From Burkholderia glumae LMG 2196 = ATCC 33617 (lineage in GTDB: Bacteria; Pseudomonadota; Gammaproteobacteria; Burkholderiales; Burkholderiaceae), in NCBI RefSeq assembly GCF_000960995.1, contig NZ_CP009435.1, positions 2,542,001 through 2,606,000 on the forward strand: DNA of 64,000 bases. Direction: 5' to 3'. A program made the position numbers and the translations under genes. The notes under the pieces were generated by a model. That model was given only the letters and a program-made list of their open reading frames with translations, searched no databases and was not told where the DNA came from. The stretch's first letter is position 1. Every line of letters begins with the position of its first letter. Below, piece by piece: positions 1 to 9,300 of the stretch.

Positions 1-498
1 CGTGTAGTCGAGGCCGTAGTTCGGCGGCACGTACATGCCGATCAGCACGACCTTCGCGTTCGCCTGGCGCGCCTCGGCCACGATCGCGCGCAGGTTCTGC
101 TCGGTGGTGGCGAGCGGCACGCCGCGCAGCGCGTCGTTCGCGCCGAGCTCGACGATCACGATCGCGGGCTTGAGCCGCGCGAGCAGCGCGGGCAGGCGGG
201 CGCGACCGCCGCTCGTGGTGTCGCCGCTGACGCTTGCGTTCGCAACGCTATAATCGATTCGCTGGTCGGCGATGCGTGCCCGCATCAGCGCGACCCAGCC
301 GGTGTCGCGAGGCAGGCCGTATTCGGCCGAGAGGCTGTCGCCGAGCACCACGATGGCCGGCTTGGCGGCCCTGCCCGCGGGGCTCGCCGCTGGCGCGCCG
401 GCGGCCGCGCCAGCGGGCGGCGCGCCAAGCCAGGCCGTGGCGGCCGTTGCGATCATCATGGCGCATGCGCCGTGTTTCCAGGAACGAATGTGCTTCAT
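1..498 (-). CDS. tesA: TesA-type arylesterase / lysophospholipase (SGNH hydrolase), 3' end outside window
   Basis: This is a partial gene running off the left edge; 166 codons are visible. The product is a periplasmic SGNH/GDSL esterase, a family that hydrolyses short aryl esters, lysophospholipids or acyl thioesters. After an N-terminal hydrophobic export segment and an Ala/Gly/Pro-rich linker come block I GDSLS (residues 53-57, nucleophile Ser55), the block II glycine in VSGDTTSGG (Gly92) and block III GAND (Asn121). The Asp/His block V lies beyond the edge. The start ATG at 498 interlocks with a possible ATG of the divergent ABC ATPase gene (CATG at 496-499). The divergent tesA/ybbA arrangement is also found in E. 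coli, which supports both calls. Confidence 0.9.
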   Translation of the reverse strand, partial: MKHIRSWKHGACAMMIATAATAWLGAPPAGAAAGAPAASPAGRAAKPAIVVLGDSLSAEYGLPRDTGWVALMRARIADQRIDYSVANASVSGDTTSGGRARLPALLARLKPAIVIVELGANDALRGVPLATTEQNLRAIVAEARQANAKVVLIGMYVPPNYGLDYT

Positions 499-508
499 GC
501 TCATCAAG

Positions 509-1213
509 ATGACGGATCCGATCATTGAAGTTCGACAGGTCTCGAAGCGCGTCGCCGACGCGGCCGGCGAGCTGACGATTCTCGACGGCATCGACCTGGC
601 CGTGCCGGCGGGCAGCAGCGTCGCGATCGTCGGCGCGTCGGGCTCGGGCAAGTCGACGCTGCTCGGCCTGCTCGCCGGCTTGGACAGCGCGACGGACGGC
701 ACGGTTCGCCTGCTCGGCCGCGAACTGACCGGCCTCGGCGAGGACGAGCGCGCGGCGCTGCGCAGCGGCGCGGTCGGTTTCGTGTTCCAGTCGTTCCAGC
801 TGATGCCGCACCTGACGGCGCTCGAGAACGTGATGCTGCCGCTCGAGCTGCGCGGCGGCACCCCGGCGCGCGAGGCCGCCGGGCGGGCGCGGCGCCTGCT
901 CGAACGCGTCGGCCTGGGCGCGCGCACCGGCCACTATCCGAAGCTGCTCTCGGGCGGCGAGCAGCAGCGCGTCGCACTCGCGCGCGCGTTCGTCACCGAG
1001 CCGGCCGTGCTGTTCGCCGACGAGCCGACCGGCAGCCTCGACGCCGCCACCGGTCACGCCGTGATCGACCTGATGTTCGAGCTGAACCGCGCGCAGGGCG
1101 CCACGCTGGTGCTGGTCACGCACGACGCGGCGCTCGCGCGCCGCTGTGACGCCACCGTCACGCTCGACGGCGGGCGCATCGTGGCCGACGCAACCGAGCG
1201 CAGCGCGAGCTGA
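509..1213 (+). CDS. ybbA: YbbA/LolD-like ABC transporter ATP-binding protein
   Basis: A 234-residue ABC ATPase of the MacB/LolD/YbbA group, which powers lipoprotein or hydrophobic-substrate export with FtsX-type permeases. From the ATG at 509, Walker A GASGSGKST is at 42-50, the Q-loop glutamine at 94, the signature LSGGE at 147-151, Walker B VLFADE at 167-172 and the switch His at 205, so all ATPase motifs are intact. In-frame ATGs at 488 and 497 are alternatives; an AGGAA lies at 480-484, so the true start is uncertain. It diverges from tesA as ybbA does in E. coli. No FtsX-like permease (YbbP equivalent) follows; the next gene is convergent pgi, so the ATPase looks orphaned here. Confidence 0.88.
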   Translation: MTDPIIEVRQVSKRVADAAGELTILDGIDLAVPAGSSVAIVGASGSGKSTLLGLLAGLDSATDGTVRLLGRELTGLGEDERAALRSGAVGFVFQSFQLMPHLTALENVMLPLELRGGTPAREAAGRARRLLERVGLGARTGHYPKLLSGGEQQRVALARAFVTEPAVLFADEPTGSLDAATGHAVIDLMFELNRAQGATLVLVTHDAALARRCDATVTLDGGRIVADATERSAS

Positions 1214-1255
1214 GCCGTCGCGACCCGCGCCGCGCCACCGCAGCGGCGAAACGAG

Positions 1256-1279
1256 AACGGCCGGTCATCCTGCCGTTTT
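1256..1279 (+). terminator. Weak intrinsic terminator candidate after the ABC ATPase gene
   Basis: AACGGC (1256-1261) can pair with GCCGTT (1272-1277), followed by a short T run. It lies between the convergent ABC ATPase and pgi genes. The stem is short, so this is tentative. Confidence 0.35.
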
Positions 1280-1293
1280 GCGACGCGCGCCGC

Positions 1294-2916
1294 TCAGCGC
1301 TCGAGCGCGGCGCGCGCCCGCGCGATCAGCGCCGAGGTCGACGAATCGTGCTTGCCCGCATCGACGCTCGCGGCGTTCAGGTCGGCCTCGACCACCTTGC
1401 CGAGAATCTTGCCGAGCTCCACGCCCCACTGGTCGAACGGATTGATGTTCCAGATCGAGGCCTGCACCAGCACCTTGTGCTCGTAGAGCGCGATCAGCGC
1501 GCCCAGCGCGCGCGCCGTGAGCGCCTCGACGAGGATCGTGGAGCTCGGCCGGTTGCCGGGGAACGTCAGGTGCGGCGCGAGTTCGGGCTTGTCCGGGCCG
1601 GCGATCCTGCGCGCCTCCTCGAGCGTGCGGCCGAGCATCAGCGCCTCGCTCTGCGCGAAGCAGTTCGCGAGCAGCTTCGGATGGTGGCTCGCCAGCGCAT
1701 GCTCGGGCTTGAGCACCGCGATGAAGTCGATCGGCACGATCGTCGGGCCCTGGTGCAGCATCTGGAAGAACGCGTGCTGGCCGTTGGTGCCGGGCTCGCC
1801 CCAGGTCACGGCCGAGGTCGGGTAGTCGACGAACGCGCCGTCGAGCCGCGCCGATTTGCCGTTGCTCTCCATTTCCAGCTGCTGCAGGTACGACGGCAGG
1901 AAGTGCAGCGCCTCGGAATACGGCGCCACCAGGTAGCTCTGCGAGCCGAAGAAGTTGCGATACCAGATGCCGATCAGGCCGAGCAGCACCGGCAGGTTCG
2001 ATTCGAGCGGCGCCTCGCGAAAGTGCGTGTCCATCTCGTTGGCGCCGGCCAGCAGCTCGTCGAACTGCTGCGGCCCGATCGCGATCATGATCGACAGGCC
2101 CACCGCCGACCACAGCGAGTAGCGCCCGCCGACCCAGTCCCACATCTCGAACACGTTGTGGGCGTCGATGCCGAACTTCACGACTTCGCCGGGATTCGCC
2201 GACACGCCGACGAAGTGCTTGGCGAGCGCGTTCTCGGGGCAGCCGTGCGAGATCAGCCAGTCGCGCGCCGAGCGTGCGTTGGTCATGGTCTCGAGCGTCG
2301 TGAAGGTCTTCGACACCACGATGACGAGCGTTTGCTCGGGATCGCAGAATTCGAGCGCGCGCGACAGGTCGGCGCCGTCCACGTTCGAGACGAAGGCGCA
2401 CGACAGCTCGCGCGTGGCGAGATGGTCGAGCGCGTGCACCACCATCTTCGGCCCGAGATCGGAGCCCCCGATGCCGATGTTGATCACGTGGCGGATGCGT
2501 TTGCCGGTGTAGCCGGTCCAGCGGCCGTCACGCACCTGCTCGGCGAAGGCGGCCATCTTGCTGCGCTCGGCCAGCACCTGCGCGTGGAACGGCGCATCGG
2601 GCGCGCTCGCGCGCAGCGCGGTGTGCAGGGCGGCGCGGCCTTCGGTCGGGTTCACCACGTCGCCGGCGAACATCGCGTCGCGACGCGCCTCGACGCCGGC
2701 CTCGCGCGCGAGCTGCACGAGCAGCGTCAGCGTGGCGTCGGTGATGCGGTTCTTCGAGAAGTCGATCGCAAGCCCGCCGCCGCTGAACGTGAAGCGTTCG
2801 GCGCGCGTCGGGGCCGGATCATTGCCGGCGGCAAACCAGTCGCGCAGCTGCGCGTCGCGGATCTCGTCGTAGTGCGATTGGAGGGCAGGCCAAGCGGGGA
2901 GCGAATTCAGCGTCAT
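1294..2916 (-). CDS. pgi: Glucose-6-phosphate isomerase
   Basis: A full-length 540-residue phosphoglucose isomerase, interconverting glucose 6-phosphate and fructose 6-phosphate in the cytoplasm. Diagnostic stretches are the sugar-phosphate binding INIGIGGSDLGP region, the VSKTFTTLETM loop, the catalytic-glutamate segment QLEMESNGKS, the catalytic-histidine segment GTNGQHAFFQ and the lysine-bearing NPFDQWGVELGK near the C-terminus. Length matches the family. The ATG at 2916 is not preceded by a clear Shine-Dalgarno sequence. It converges on the ABC ATPase gene and is separated by about 130 bp from the upstream nnr gene. As this is a strongly conserved enzyme, the function is secure. Confidence 0.97.
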   Translation of the reverse strand: MTLNSLPAWPALQSHYDEIRDAQLRDWFAAGNDPAPTRAERFTFSGGGLAIDFSKNRITDATLTLLVQLAREAGVEARRDAMFAGDVVNPTEGRAALHTALRASAPDAPFHAQVLAERSKMAAFAEQVRDGRWTGYTGKRIRHVINIGIGGSDLGPKMVVHALDHLATRELSCAFVSNVDGADLSRALEFCDPEQTLVIVVSKTFTTLETMTNARSARDWLISHGCPENALAKHFVGVSANPGEVVKFGIDAHNVFEMWDWVGGRYSLWSAVGLSIMIAIGPQQFDELLAGANEMDTHFREAPLESNLPVLLGLIGIWYRNFFGSQSYLVAPYSEALHFLPSYLQQLEMESNGKSARLDGAFVDYPTSAVTWGEPGTNGQHAFFQMLHQGPTIVPIDFIAVLKPEHALASHHPKLLANCFAQSEALMLGRTLEEARRIAGPDKPELAPHLTFPGNRPSSTILVEALTARALGALIALYEHKVLVQASIWNINPFDQWGVELGKILGKVVEADLNAASVDAGKHDSSTSALIARARAALER

Positions 2917-3045
2917 ATCGGTTCGGGCGAAGCTAGCGTGATTCGGGGGCGAGGACGGGATCGCGCCCGGCGCCGGACGCCGGGGGACCGCGGAAACCGC
3001 GCGCGAGCCCTCTCGGCTCGGGCGCGGGGAATCAGTATAGCGGCC

Positions 3046-4641
3046 TCAAACGACGGACGACACGCGGCGCGAATAAAAGTGCCGGTTCACCAGCCGGCGC
3101 ACCGCGCCGGCCAGCTCGCCGGCGGCGAGGCCGGCCGGGCCGTCGCCGAGTGCCGTCAGGCAGTCGGCCGCGAGGCCGTGCAGGTAGACGCCGCCAAGCG
3201 CGGCCTCATAGGCGGGGATGCGCTGCGCGGCGAACGCGGCGATCAGCCCGCCGAGCACGTCGCCGGTGCCGCCGGTGGCGAGCGCCGCGTTGCCGGTCGG
3301 ATTGACGGCGACGCGCCCGTCGGGATGGGCAATCATCGTGCCCGAACCCTTCAGCACCGCGATCGCCGCATAGCGCGTGGCGAGCGCGCGTGCCGCGGCG
3401 AGACGGTCGGCCTGGACCGCCCGCACCTGGCTGCCGAGCAGGCGGGCGGCTTCGAGCGGATGCGGCGTCAGGATCGAAACGGCGCCGCGCGCAGCCAGCG
3501 CCGAGGCGAGCCCGGCGTCGGTGGCGACGAGGTTCAGCGCGTCGGCGTCCACCACCAGCGGCAGGTCGAGCGCGAGCATCGCGCGTAGCGTGTCGCGCGC
3601 GCGCTCGCGCACGCCGAGCCCGCAGCCGATGCCGATCGCGCTTAGCCCGTCGGTGGGCAGCGTGCGTGCCGGATGCAGCATCAGCTCGGGGAACGGCGGA
3701 TCGTAGGGCGGCGCGTCCTCGCCGATGAAGCCGACGTGGACCTTGCCGGCGCCCGCGTGCAGGGCGGCGCGCGCGGCCAGGATCGGCGCGCCGCACATGC
3801 CGGTGTCGCCGCCGACGATCGCCACGCTGCCGAAGCTGCCCTTGTGCGAGGCCGACGCGCGGGCCGGCCAGTGCGGCGCGAACAGCGCGGCGGCGTTGAG
3901 CGTGGCCGAGGCGCGCACCGGCGCGTCGAGCGTCTCGATCGTGATCTCGCCGGCGTGGTCGCGGCCGTCGCCGAGGTAGAGGCCCGGCTTGGCGGCGATG
4001 AACGACAGCGTGTGGGTGGCGCGTACCGCCGCGCCGTCGCCGACGCGCGCGCCGCTGTCGGCGTCGATGCCGCTGGGAATATCGAGCGCGAGCACGCGGC
4101 CATGGCTGCAGGCGCGTGTCGAGAGTGCCGCCGCGAGCGTCGCGAACGGGCCGTCGAGCGGACGCGCGAGACCGATGCCGAACAGCCCGTCGACGAGCCA
4201 GCCATAGCCGTCGAACGAGGCTGGCGGCGCCGCCGAGATCGGCACGCCGGCCTCGCGCGCGAGCGCGAGCGCCCAGCGCGCATCCTCGGGTTTCGGCTCG
4301 ACCGGCAGGCAGACCTCTACCTGCACGCCCAGCCGCAGCAACTCGGTGGCGGTCACCAGCGCGTCGCCGCCGTTGTTGCCGGGGCCGGCGGCGAGCCAGA
4401 CCGGGCCCGCCCCGGGCTTGCCGCGCGCGGCGAGCCAGCGCGCGGCGGCGGCGCCGGCCCGCGCCATCAGCGTGTGCGGCGGCAGCGCGTGGGGCGGCTG
4501 CAGGGCGGCGGCCTCGGCCGCGCGCAGCTCGGCGACGGTGGCGAGCGGCAGCGGCTGATGCGCGAGCGGCGCGGCGAACGGATCGGCGGGCGGGCCGGAC
4601 GGGGAGGGCGAGGCGGCGGTGAGCGTGGCGAGCGGCGTCAT
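3046..4641 (-). CDS. nnr: Bifunctional NAD(P)H-hydrate epimerase / ADP-dependent dehydratase
   Basis: A 531-residue fusion that repairs hydrated NAD(P)H. The N-terminal YjeF_N (NnrE) epimerase domain covers roughly residues 30-240, with the GPGNNGGDALV nucleotide loop. The C-terminal ribokinase-like NnrD dehydratase spans about 255-520, with SVAIVGGDTGMCGA at its start, a THP motif (LTPHPLEAARLLG) and the catalytic NPTGNAALATGGTGDVLGG signature. This is the normal bacterial domain order and length. The start at 4641 lacks a strong ribosome binding site and the first 30 residues are Ser/Pro/Ala-rich, so a slightly internal start is possible. About 55 bp separate it from the DadA-like gene upstream, so the two may share a transcript. 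Confidence 0.94.
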   Translation of the reverse strand: MTPLATLTAASPSPSGPPADPFAAPLAHQPLPLATVAELRAAEAAALQPPHALPPHTLMARAGAAAARWLAARGKPGAGPVWLAAGPGNNGGDALVTATELLRLGVQVEVCLPVEPKPEDARWALALAREAGVPISAAPPASFDGYGWLVDGLFGIGLARPLDGPFATLAAALSTRACSHGRVLALDIPSGIDADSGARVGDGAAVRATHTLSFIAAKPGLYLGDGRDHAGEITIETLDAPVRASATLNAAALFAPHWPARASASHKGSFGSVAIVGGDTGMCGAPILAARAALHAGAGKVHVGFIGEDAPPYDPPFPELMLHPARTLPTDGLSAIGIGCGLGVRERARDTLRAMLALDLPLVVDADALNLVATDAGLASALAARGAVSILTPHPLEAARLLGSQVRAVQADRLAAARALATRYAAIAVLKGSGTMIAHPDGRVAVNPTGNAALATGGTGDVLGGLIAAFAAQRIPAYEAALGGVYLHGLAADCLTALGDGPAGLAAGELAGAVRRLVNRHFYSRRVSSVV

Positions 4642-4696
4642 GGCGGAGGGCCGCCGGGGCGCGGCGGCCGGGTCGATGCGCCGCCCGCGGGCGGCG

Positions 4697-6001
4697 TCAG
4701 GTGGCGAAGCGATCCACGTGGAGCGCGGCGAGCGTATCGGCCGGCACGTGGTGCGCAGTGCCGCCGACGTAATCGGCTATCACTTTAGCAGAGCCGCAGG
4801 CGAGGCCCCAGCCGGCCGGGCCGTGGCCGAGATTGACGAACACGCGCGGGTGGCGGGTCGGGCCGACCACCGGCAGGCCGTCCGGCGAGAGCAGGCGCAG
4901 GTCCTGCCACGGCAGGGCGGCCGAGATCTTCGCCGCGCCGGGAATCCAGTCGTGGGTGGCCTGGCCGAGCAGCGCGAGCGCGCTTTCGCCGAGCGCCTCG
5001 GGCAGCGGCTGCGCCGCGTCCTTGCCGCTTTGCAGCACCGGCGCACCGCAGATGCGCACGCGCTGGTGCATGCGCGTCATGGTGATGCGCTTGATCGAAT
5101 CGACCACCGTCAGGTGCGGCGCGTGCTCCTCGTAGGCGAGCGGCGCGGTCAGCGCGTTGACGCGCACCGGGTGCAGCGGCAGCGTCACGCCGAGCCGTTC
5201 GAGCAGCGGCACGCTGCCGGTGCCGGCCGCGATCACGATCGCGTCGGCCGAGATCACGTCCACTTCCTTGCCGCGCGCGCCGAGCCGGTCGCCTGGCTCG
5301 GGCGCCAGGTCGACGGCGGCGCGATTCGCCTCGACGCGGATCGCGGTGACGGCGCGGCCGAAGCGGAACTGCACGCCATGCTCGTCGAGCGTGTGCTTGA
5401 CGAGCTTCGTGAACAGGGGACAGTTCGCGGTGCGCTCGTATTCGAGCAGCACGCCGCCCGCGAACGGGGGATCGGCCGGCACCGAGTGTTCGAGCGCCGC
5501 GCACTCCTGGGCCGACAGCAGCTGGTGCGGCACCTCGTTGGCGCGCAGCAGGTCGAGCGCGGGCTGGGCCAGCTCCCACTCCTGGCGGTCGCGGATCACG
5601 TGCAGCACGCCGGGGCGCTGCTCGAACTCGAGCGCGAAGCGCCGTTCGATGTCGGCGATCGCCTCGCGCGAGAGATCGGCGAGCGGCTTCAGTCGTGCGT
5701 ACTGCGCGGTGAACGCCTCGGGCGCGCGCAGCTTCGCGAGCTCGTGCGTGAAGCGGCGCAGCGCGCGGTTCAGGCCCGGCTTGTAGACCACGCCGCTCTT
5801 GAGCGCGCGCCGGTGGTGCATGAAGGTCGGGCCGAACCAGACATCGAGCGGGGTCGGCAGCACGAGGCCGCCATGGCCGTAGGTCGCGCCCTGGGCGACG
5901 GTCGCGTGGCGCTCGACCACGCAGACGCGATGGCCGGCGGCGCGCAACTGGTAGGCGGTGGCGACGCCGCCGATACCGCCGCCAATGACGATGACATCCA
6001 T
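4697..6001 (-). CDS. DadA-family D-amino-acid dehydrogenase / FAD-dependent oxidoreductase
   Basis: A 434-residue flavoprotein of the DAO/DadA family, which oxidatively deaminates D-amino acids to 2-oxo acids and passes electrons to the respiratory chain. The FAD-binding GGGIGGVATAYQL motif with the terminal ER dipeptide is at residues 6-30; near the C-terminus, PDGLPVVGPT and NLGHGPAGWGLACGS match the family's flavin-contacting ends. ATG 6001 places the dinucleotide motif directly at the N-terminus, as is typical; longer in-frame starts are unlikely. Substrate specificity cannot be read; glycine or sarcosine-type oxidases are relatives. No alr/dadX racemase or lrp regulator is adjacent, so I do not give a dadA symbol. 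Confidence 0.85.
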   Translation of the reverse strand: MDVIVIGGGIGGVATAYQLRAAGHRVCVVERHATVAQGATYGHGGLVLPTPLDVWFGPTFMHHRRALKSGVVYKPGLNRALRRFTHELAKLRAPEAFTAQYARLKPLADLSREAIADIERRFALEFEQRPGVLHVIRDRQEWELAQPALDLLRANEVPHQLLSAQECAALEHSVPADPPFAGGVLLEYERTANCPLFTKLVKHTLDEHGVQFRFGRAVTAIRVEANRAAVDLAPEPGDRLGARGKEVDVISADAIVIAAGTGSVPLLERLGVTLPLHPVRVNALTAPLAYEEHAPHLTVVDSIKRITMTRMHQRVRICGAPVLQSGKDAAQPLPEALGESALALLGQATHDWIPGAAKISAALPWQDLRLLSPDGLPVVGPTRHPRVFVNLGHGPAGWGLACGSAKVIADYVGGTAHHVPADTLAALHVDRFAT

Positions 6002-6170
6002 GGTGTGCTTCGATGGCGGGCCGCGCGGTGCGGCCCGGGTCTGGTCTTGCGTGACGGGCCTGGTGGCGCCCGATGAACCGCGAATGATAGCGCCAAACCG
6101 GGCCGGCGCGGATTCCGGGCGCCGCGCCGGGGTGCCGCGCCGGGCTGCCGCGGTCCGTGCCGCGGCCAGA

Positions 6171-6207
6171 GGCGGCCCGATGCGGCCCGATGCGGCCCGA
6201 TGCGGCC
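6171..6207. repeat. 10-bp tandem repeat, about 3.7 copies
   Basis: The unit TGCGGCCCGA is repeated with only the first base of copy one and the tail of the last copy differing. It lies about 60 bp upstream of the purL -10 box. Copy number could vary by slippage. Confidence 0.85.
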
Positions 6208-6264
6208 GCGCCCGGCACGGCCGCGAGCGCTGCGCCCGGGGCCTTCGGCACCTGCACTTCCGGG

Positions 6265-6270
6265 TATAAT
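6265..6270 (+). promoter_or_regulatory. -10 box of the purL promoter
   Basis: A perfect TATAAT, 63 bp before the purL ATG. No good -35 hexamer is seen 16-18 bp upstream, so it may depend on an activator or an upstream element. Confidence 0.6.
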
Positions 6271-6332
6271 TGCGGCCTTCCTTTCGCCCCAATGTCGCCA
6301 CCTCGCGCGACTCATCGATGTCCGTCCAGCCC

Positions 6333-9300
6333 ATGGCTCACTTCTCGTGTTTTCCCGGCGCCGCCGCCCTGTCCGACTTCCGCCAGACCCGCCTGCTCGA
6401 CGTGCTCAAGCAGATCGACGGCGATATCGTCGCGGTGCGCGGCCAGTACCTGCACTTCGTCAACGCGTCCGACGCGCTGTCGGCCGATGACGCGGCGCGC
6501 ATCGGCGCGCTGATGCACTACGGCGCGCCGTTCGAGCCTGCCGCCGAGAAGGGCGCGACCGAAACCTTCATCGTGCTGCCGCGGTTCGGCACGGTTTCGC
6601 CGTGGGCCAGCAAGGCCACCGATATCGCGCTGCACTGCGGGCTGGCTTCGGTGCGCCGCATCGAGCGCGGCGTCGAGTTCACGGTCACGCTGAAGGCGGG
6701 CCTGCTCGGCATGGGCGGCAAGAAGGCGCTGTCGGCCGAGGCGCGCGCGGCGGTGGCCGCGGCGCTGCACGACCGCATGACGGAAAGCGTGGTGGCCGCG
6801 CGCGAGGACGCGCACCACCTGTTCGACGAACTGCCGGCCAAGCCGCTTAGCCGCGTCGACGTGCTGGCCCATGGCCGCGCCGCGCTCGAGGCGGCCAACC
6901 TCGAGCTGGGCCTCGCGCTCGCCGACGACGAGATCGACTACCTGGTGGACGCCTTCGCCAAGCTGCGGCGCAACCCGACCGACGTCGAGCTGATGATGTT
7001 CGCGCAGGCCAACAGCGAGCACTGCCGCCACAAGATCTTCAACGCCGACTGGACCATCGACGGCGCGAAGCAGGACATGTCGCTGTTCGCGATGATTCGC
7101 AACACCGAGAAGCTGAGCCCGCAGGGCACCATCGTCGCGTACTCGGACAATTCCTCGATCATGCGCGGCGCGCCGGCCGAGCGCTGGTTCCCGCGCGGCG
7201 CCGGCGCCGACGGCGCGCCGGCCGAGCAGTACGGCCGCCACGTCGAGCTGACCCACACGCTGATGAAGGTGGAGACGCACAACCACCCGACCGCGATCTC
7301 GCCGTTCGCCGGCGCCGCGACGGGCGCGGGCGGCGAGATCCGCGACGAAGGCGCGACCGGCCGCGGCGCGCGGCCGAAGGCCGGCCTGACCGGCTTCACG
7401 GTCTCCAACCTCGACCTGCCCGGTGCGCGCGAGGCGTGGGAAAACGCGCGCGACGCCGCGCAGCCGCTGGGCGAGCGCAACCCGGCCGACGCCCACGGGC
7501 CGTATGGCCGCCCCGAGCGGATCGCCTCGCCGCTGCAGATCATGATCGACGGCCCGCTCGGCGGCGCCGCGTTCAACAACGAATTCGGCCGGCCCAATCT
7601 CGGCGGCTACTTCCGCGTCTACGAGCAGAATGTCGGCGGCCAGGTGCGCGGCTATCACAAGCCGATCATGATCGCGGGCGGCATCGGCAACGTGTCCGAC
7701 GCGCATACCCACAAGCGCGACCTGCCGGCCGGCACGCTGCTGATCCAGATCGGCGGCCCCGGCATGCGGATCGGGATGGGCGGCGGCGCGGCCAGCTCGA
7801 TGGCGACCGGCGCGAACACGGCCGAACTCGATTTCGACTCCGTGCAGCGCGGCAACCCCGAGATCGAGCGGCGCGCGCAGGAAGTCATCAACGGCTGCTG
7901 GCAGCTCGGCGAGGCCAACCCGATCCTGTCGATCCACGACGTCGGCGCGGGCGGCCTGTCGAACGCGTTCCCCGAACTCGTCGACGGCGCCGACAAGGGC
8001 GCGCGCTTCGAGCTGCGCAAGATCCAGCTCGAGGAAAGCGGGCTGTCGCCGCGCGAGATCTGGTCGAACGAATCGCAGGAGCGCTACGTCCTCGCGATCG
8101 CGCCGGCCGACCTGCCGCGCTTCGAGGCGATCTGCACGCGCGAGCGCTGCCCGTTCGCCGTGATCGGGGTGGCCACCGACGAGCGCGAGCTGAAGCTCGT
8201 CGACGAGCTGGCCGAGGGCAGCGACGCGTTCCCGGTCGACATGCCGATGGACGTGCTGCTCGGCAAGCCGCCGAAGATGCACCGCGAGGTGGCGCGCCTG
8301 AAGGTCGAGCGCGTGCCGGTGGACGTCACGAACGTGGTGCTGGCCGAGGCCGCCGTCAGCGTGCTGAAGCACCCGACCGTCGCCAGCAAGTCGTTCCTGA
8401 TCACGATCGGCGACCGCTCGGTGGGCGGCACCTCGGTGCGCGACCAGATGGTCGGCCCGTGGCAGGTGCCGGTGGCCGACTGCGCGATCACCGCGCTCGA
8501 CTACGCCGGCTTCGCCGGCGAGGCGATGACGATGGCCGAGCGCACGCCGCTGGCCGTGATCGACGCGCCGGCCTCGGGCCGCATGGCGGTGGGCGAGGCG
8601 ATCACCAACATCGCCGCCGCGCCGATCGCCTCGCTCGACAAGCTCAAGCTCTCGGCGAACTGGATGGCCGCCTGCGGCACCGCCGGCGAGGACGCCGCGC
8701 TCTACGACACGGTCCGCGCGATTGGCATGGAGCTGTGCCCGGCGCTCGGCATCGGGATTCCGGTCGGCAAGGATTCGCTGTCGATGAGGACCCAGTGGAA
8801 CGACGCGGGCGTGGCCAAGGAAGTGGTCGCGCCGGTCTCGCTGATCATCTCGGCGTTCGCGCCGGTGGAGGACGTGCGCCGCCACCTGACGCCGCAACTG
8901 CGCCGCGTGGCCGACGCCGGCGACAGCGTGCTGATCCTGATCGACCTCGGCCGCGGCAAGCACCGCCTCGGCGGCAGCATCCTCGCGCAGGTCACGCAGC
9001 AGGTCGGCGACACGGTGCCCGACGTCGACGACGCGCAGGACTTGAAGCGCTTCTTCGGTGCGATCCAGGCGCTCAATGCGCAGGGCCGGCTGCTCGCCTA
9101 CCACGACCGCTCGGACGGCGGCCTGTGGGCCACCGTCTGCGAAATGGCGTTCGCGGGCCACGCCGGCGTGTCGCTGAACGTCGACATGCTCACGCTCGAC
9201 GCCAACGAGCCGGACTACGGCGACGCCAAGGACTGGGCCAAGCAGACCAGCGGCCGCCGCGAGGACCGCACGATCCGTGCGCTCTTCAGCGAGGAACTCG

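Larger units (their letters stand above)
6002..6332. other. Intergenic region between dadA-like gene and purL
   Basis: A 331-bp divergent spacer. It holds a 10-bp tandem repeat at 6171-6207 and a consensus -10 box for purL at 6265-6270. No coding potential is apparent in the rest. Confidence 0.6.

Noticed and set aside
1348..3588. A 746-codon plus-strand open frame over pgi
   Set aside because: Antisense shadow of pgi and of the adjacent nnr gene; no recognisable domain.
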